Assembly: GCA_023391315.1 (NCBI GenBank)
Contig: JAEWBD010000210.1
Span: forward strand, 1 to 17,167
Length of the DNA: 17,167 nt
Source of the DNA: Bacteroidota bacterium
Lineage (GTDB): Bacteria; Bacteroidota; Bacteroidia; Chitinophagales; Chitinophagaceae
Direction of reading: 5' to 3'
Shown here piece by piece: positions 14,919 through 17,167 of this stretch. A program made the position numbers and the translations under genes. The notes below the pieces were generated by a model, which made no database searches, was not told the origin of the DNA, and saw only the letters and a list, made by a program, of their open reading frames with translations. Positions within the stretch are counted from its first letter, which is position 1; every line of letters begins with the position of its first letter.

Positions 14919-15689
14919 ATGAGCAGATTAAAAAACAAAGTAGCAGTTATTACTGGTGGTAATAGTGGCATAGGGTTCGGCATTGCACAAGAATTTAAAA
15001 ATGAAGGCGCTAAAGGAGTTATTGTCGGCAGAAACCAGGAAACTTTAGATAGTGCTGTGGCTCAACTTGGCGATAATTTTATAGCCATCAACGCCGATGT
15101 AACCAAGCTTGCCGACCTTGAAAGAGTGTTTAAAGAAACATCTGAAAAATTTGGTAAGATAGACGTGATCGTAGCCAATGCAGGTGGTGCAGTTACAGGC
15201 GCAGTATTTGGTTCTGTGGCAGATATTGGCGAAGCAGTGTATGATAAGACAATGGATTTAAATCTGAAAAGTGTCTATTTCACCGTTCATAAAGCACTGC
15301 CCTATATGAATGATGGCGGCTCTATTATTCTTATCGGGTCAAATGCCGGGCATCGGGCATATTCTTCTTTTACGCTTTATGGTGCTGCAAAAGCGGCTGT
15401 AATTCATTTTGCAAAAGGATTTTCAAATGACCTGTTAGATAGAAGGATCAGGGCAAATGTAATATCACCCGGCACAACAGATACGCCGGTATTTGACAAG
15501 TTTGTTCCTGCCGAACAACTGGGAGCTGTAAAAAAATACTGGGCAGATGCAATGCCGATAGGCAGAATCGGGCAACCATCTGATATTGGCAAAACAGCCG
15601 TTTTCCTGGCTTCTGACGATTCCTCTTTTATGCTGGGCGCTGAACTTCTTGTTGATGGTGGGCTCACCTATTTATCGCCTGCTGAATAA
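14919..15689 (+). CDS. Classical short-chain dehydrogenase/reductase (SDR)
   Basis: NAD(P)-dependent oxidoreductase of 256 residues, soluble and probably tetrameric. Classical SDR motifs are all present: TGGNSGIG cofactor loop (12-19), NAG (87-89), Asn115, catalytic Ser141, Tyr154 and Lys158 in the YGAAK segment, and SPGTTDTP (183-190) after the active site. VDGGLTYLSPAE closes the protein, as in the glucose-1-dehydrogenase/3-oxoacyl-ACP-reductase-like group. Arg38 after the second strand (VGRN) suggests NADPH preference (inference). It is divergent from hxlR with the operator region between them, and followed after 67 bp by the F420-reductase-like gene. Substrate unknown; quinone- or aldehyde-type detoxification is plausible only by context. 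Confidence 0.92.
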   Translation: MSRLKNKVAVITGGNSGIGFGIAQEFKNEGAKGVIVGRNQETLDSAVAQLGDNFIAINADVTKLADLERVFKETSEKFGKIDVIVANAGGAVTGAVFGSVADIGEAVYDKTMDLNLKSVYFTVHKALPYMNDGGSIILIGSNAGHRAYSSFTLYGAAKAAVIHFAKGFSNDLLDRRIRANVISPGTTDTPVFDKFVPAEQLGAVKKYWADAMPIGRIGQPSDIGKTAVFLASDDSSFMLGAELLVDGGLTYLSPAE

Positions 15690-15756
15690 TAATCCCAGGT
15701 CAATTGTACAGCATGAAAATCACATTTATTAATAAAAACTCTAAAAAATAAACACA

Positions 15757-16380
15757 ATGAGTAAATCAGAAAACAAAGAAACAAGCTACGCAATTATCGG
15801 CTTCGGCAATATCGGCCAGGCCCTGGCTACGGCATTTGCCCGTAAAGGCATTGAAGTAGCCGTTGCCACCACGCGCCACCCGGAAAGCTTTGCATCCGAT
15901 GCAGCCGCAATTGGATCTACAGTTATTCCTAAAACATTCGCAGAAGCCGTTAAAGCGGATATCATCTTTTTGGCTGTCCGCTTTGAGTCGCACCCCGATG
16001 TCGCGAAGGCACTGCCAACCTGGAGCGGCAAGACCATCGTCGATGTGACCAATGCCTACGGCGTACCTGTTGAGCAATTGGGAGGACAGCCTTCTGCCAG
16101 GGTCGTAGCGAAAGCTTTCACAGGTGCAAAACTGGTGAAGGGCTTCAACCATTTGGCCGCTGCCGTGCTCGCCCGGGACCCGGCTGTACATAGTGGCAGG
16201 AGAGTCGTATTTCTTGCAAGCGACGACGACGGCGCAGCCGCGGAGATTGGTGCGCTAGCGGAAAATCTTGGTTTTTCACCCATCAACCTTGGCGGGCTTT
16301 CGGAAGGCGGGTTGCTGGTGCAGGCGCGGGGAAAGAGCTGGGGTCAACTTATCTTTAAGGACCTGGTTAACTTCGGCTGA
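15757..16380 (+). CDS. NADP-binding protein of the NADPH-dependent F420 reductase-like family (COG2085)
   Basis: Small Rossmann-fold oxidoreductase of 207 residues. The dinucleotide loop GFGNIGQA (15-22) follows the first strand. TTRHPES (38-44) lies at the position that reads the NADP 2'-phosphate, and IIFLAVRFESHPDVAKAL matches the F420_oxidored/ProC N-terminal domain. VKGFNHLAAAVLARDP and the VFLASDD stretch match the 'predicted dinucleotide-binding' COG2085 proteins. F420 is not expected in Bacteroidota, so the physiological acceptor is probably different (inference). Composition is striking: 40 of the 60 bases at 16141-16200 are G or C, far above both SDR neighbours, which suggests acquisition by transfer. 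The likely start is the ATG at 15757 after an A-rich leader. Confidence 0.85.
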   Translation: MSKSENKETSYAIIGFGNIGQALATAFARKGIEVAVATTRHPESFASDAAAIGSTVIPKTFAEAVKADIIFLAVRFESHPDVAKALPTWSGKTIVDVTNAYGVPVEQLGGQPSARVVAKAFTGAKLVKGFNHLAAAVLARDPAVHSGRRVVFLASDDDGAAAEIGALAENLGFSPINLGGLSEGGLLVQARGKSWGQLIFKDLVNFG

Positions 16381-16437
16381 TAAACCGATATAAAGGGCAT
16401 CATAATACAAACAGAATTTTAAAAAACCAAATATCAA

Positions 16438-16453
16438 GGTTGCTATTGCAACC
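16438..16453 (+). promoter_or_regulatory. Perfect hairpin / operator-like palindrome between the F420-like gene and the second SDR
   Basis: GGTTGC-TATT-GCAACC is a perfect 6-bp inverted repeat with a 4-base spacer, 57 bp after the stop of the preceding gene and 61 bp before the next ATG. No T-run follows, so it is not a standard terminator. It could be a regulator site or an mRNA-processing/attenuation hairpin. The remaining gap (16381-16514) shows nothing else clear. Confidence 0.35.
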
Positions 16454-16514
16454 AGGTAATTTAAGTAACGAGGCTACAGGATATTATTCTTTTAGCTGAT
16501 ATCATAAAAAAATC

Positions 16515-17167
16515 ATGAGTAAATTAAAAAATAAAGTAGCGATAATTACAGGTGCTTCAAAAGGAATAGGTGCTTCTATCGCAAAACACTTTGCCAGTGA
16601 AGGTGCAAAGGTGGTTGTAAATTATGCCACAAGTAAAGAGGGCGCAGATAGCGTGGTTAAGGAGATAACCGGCAAAGGCGGCACTGCTATTTCGGTGCAG
16701 GCCGATGTATCGAAAGTAGCCGACGTAATAAGACTTTTTGAAGAAACAAAGAAAGAATACGGTACGCTGGATATTTTGGTAAACAACGCAGCGTTTCATA
16801 TTTACCAACCTGTTGAACAAGTATCAGCCGAAACTTTTCATCAGCATTTCAACGTCAATGTTTTGGGACCGGTACTTGCTACCCAGGCATCGTTGAAACT
16901 GTTTGGCGACAAGGGGGGCAATATCATCAACATCAGTTCAGGTGCAAGCAAAATGCCTCTTCCTGCAGCTTCGTTGTACTCTGCAACTAAAGCGGCATTA
17001 GATGCTATAACAATTGCTTTGTCGAAAGAACTGGGTGCAAAAAACATTCGTATCAATTCTATTTTGCCAGGCGCTACGGAAACGGAAGGCGCAAACAGTG
17101 CTGGTGTCACTCCCGGCAGCGAGTATGAAAGAATGTTTATAGCCAATACGCCCCTTGGCCGCAGAGG
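16515..17167 (+). CDS. Classical SDR oxidoreductase (partial, runs off window)
   Basis: The open frame from ATG at 16515 runs to the window end: 217 full codons of an expected 245-255. The classical SDR layout is the TGASKGIG cofactor loop (12-19), Asp64 in ADV, NNA (90-92), Asn115, Ser142 in INISSGAS, Tyr155 and Lys159 in YSATK, and INSILPGATETEG after the active site. The N-terminus MSKLKNKVAIITG is nearly the same as that of the first SDR of this module (MSRLKNKVAVITG). The two diverge further on, so they are paralogues of the same broad family rather than a fresh duplication. It resembles 3-oxoacyl-ACP-reductase/glucose-dehydrogenase-type enzymes; the substrate is unknown. Same strand as the two preceding genes, with a 134-bp gap containing a palindrome. 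Confidence 0.9.
   Translation, partial: MSKLKNKVAIITGASKGIGASIAKHFASEGAKVVVNYATSKEGADSVVKEITGKGGTAISVQADVSKVADVIRLFEETKKEYGTLDILVNNAAFHIYQPVEQVSAETFHQHFNVNVLGPVLATQASLKLFGDKGGNIINISSGASKMPLPAASLYSATKAALDAITIALSKELGAKNIRINSILPGATETEGANSAGVTPGSEYERMFIANTPLGRR

Noticed and set aside
15766..16191. Long open frame on the minus strand (141 codons) opposite the F420-like gene, plus further minus frames to 16286
   Set aside because: These arise from the high G+C codon usage of the plus-strand gene; translations are Cys/Arg/Ser-rich without family features.
16557..17146. Minus-strand frames opposite the final SDR
   Set aside because: The plus strand has a complete set of SDR catalytic and cofactor motifs through the same interval.

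Overview
The window looks like a chromosomal segment of a Bacteroidota bacterium, probably near the Chitinophagaceae/Sphingobacteriales (inference). The reasons are the single-SLBB Wza-type lipoprotein followed by a Wzc-type kinase with a Gly-Tyr tail, A/T-rich start regions without Shine-Dalgarno sequences, and a TAnnTTTG-like promoter element.

Region 1 (1-115, minus strand) is the left end of an IS3-family-like insertion sequence. Only the first 12 codons of its OrfA lie in the window. Its inferred tip (TGTAAGCTTCCCC...) sits directly on the 3' end of a sulfotransferase gene and supplies that gene's stop codon.

Region 2 (111-13918, all minus strand, transcribed from high to low coordinates) is a Wzx/Wzy-dependent polysaccharide locus. 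In transcription order it holds: a UDP-HexNAc-type 6-dehydrogenase, a Wza-type export lipoprotein, a Wzc-type co-polymerase/tyrosine kinase, a UDP-uronate 4-epimerase, a Wzx flippase, a sulfotransferase, a hexapeptide acyltransferase, a Wzy polymerase, a second sulfotransferase, two GT4 glycosyltransferases, and a third, IS-truncated sulfotransferase. Most neighbours overlap or lie within about 60 bp, so they look like one operon. The predicted product is an acidic polysaccharide containing uronic acid that is probably O-acylated and sulfated. No initiating sugar-phosphate transferase, Wzb-type phosphatase or PAPS-synthesis gene is visible; these must lie elsewhere, possibly beyond the IS. The assembly genes (from about 8.1 kb upward) are less A+T-rich than the glycan-specific genes (below 8.1 kb), as is usual for exchangeable glycan cassettes.

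Region 3 (13919-14468) is a 550-bp stretch without a convincing intact gene. It holds a 73-codon open stretch that may be a gene remnant, a degenerate 7-bp tandem repeat, and a weak hairpin downstream of the HxlR gene.

Region 4 (14469-17167) is a small redox/stress-type module: an HxlR-family regulator on the minus strand, and divergent from it an SDR oxidoreductase, a small NADP-binding protein of the F420-reductase-like family with much higher G+C, and a second SDR that runs off the window. The divergent intergenic region carries three inverted repeats built on a TAGT(T/A)AC theme, which are good candidates for HxlR operators.
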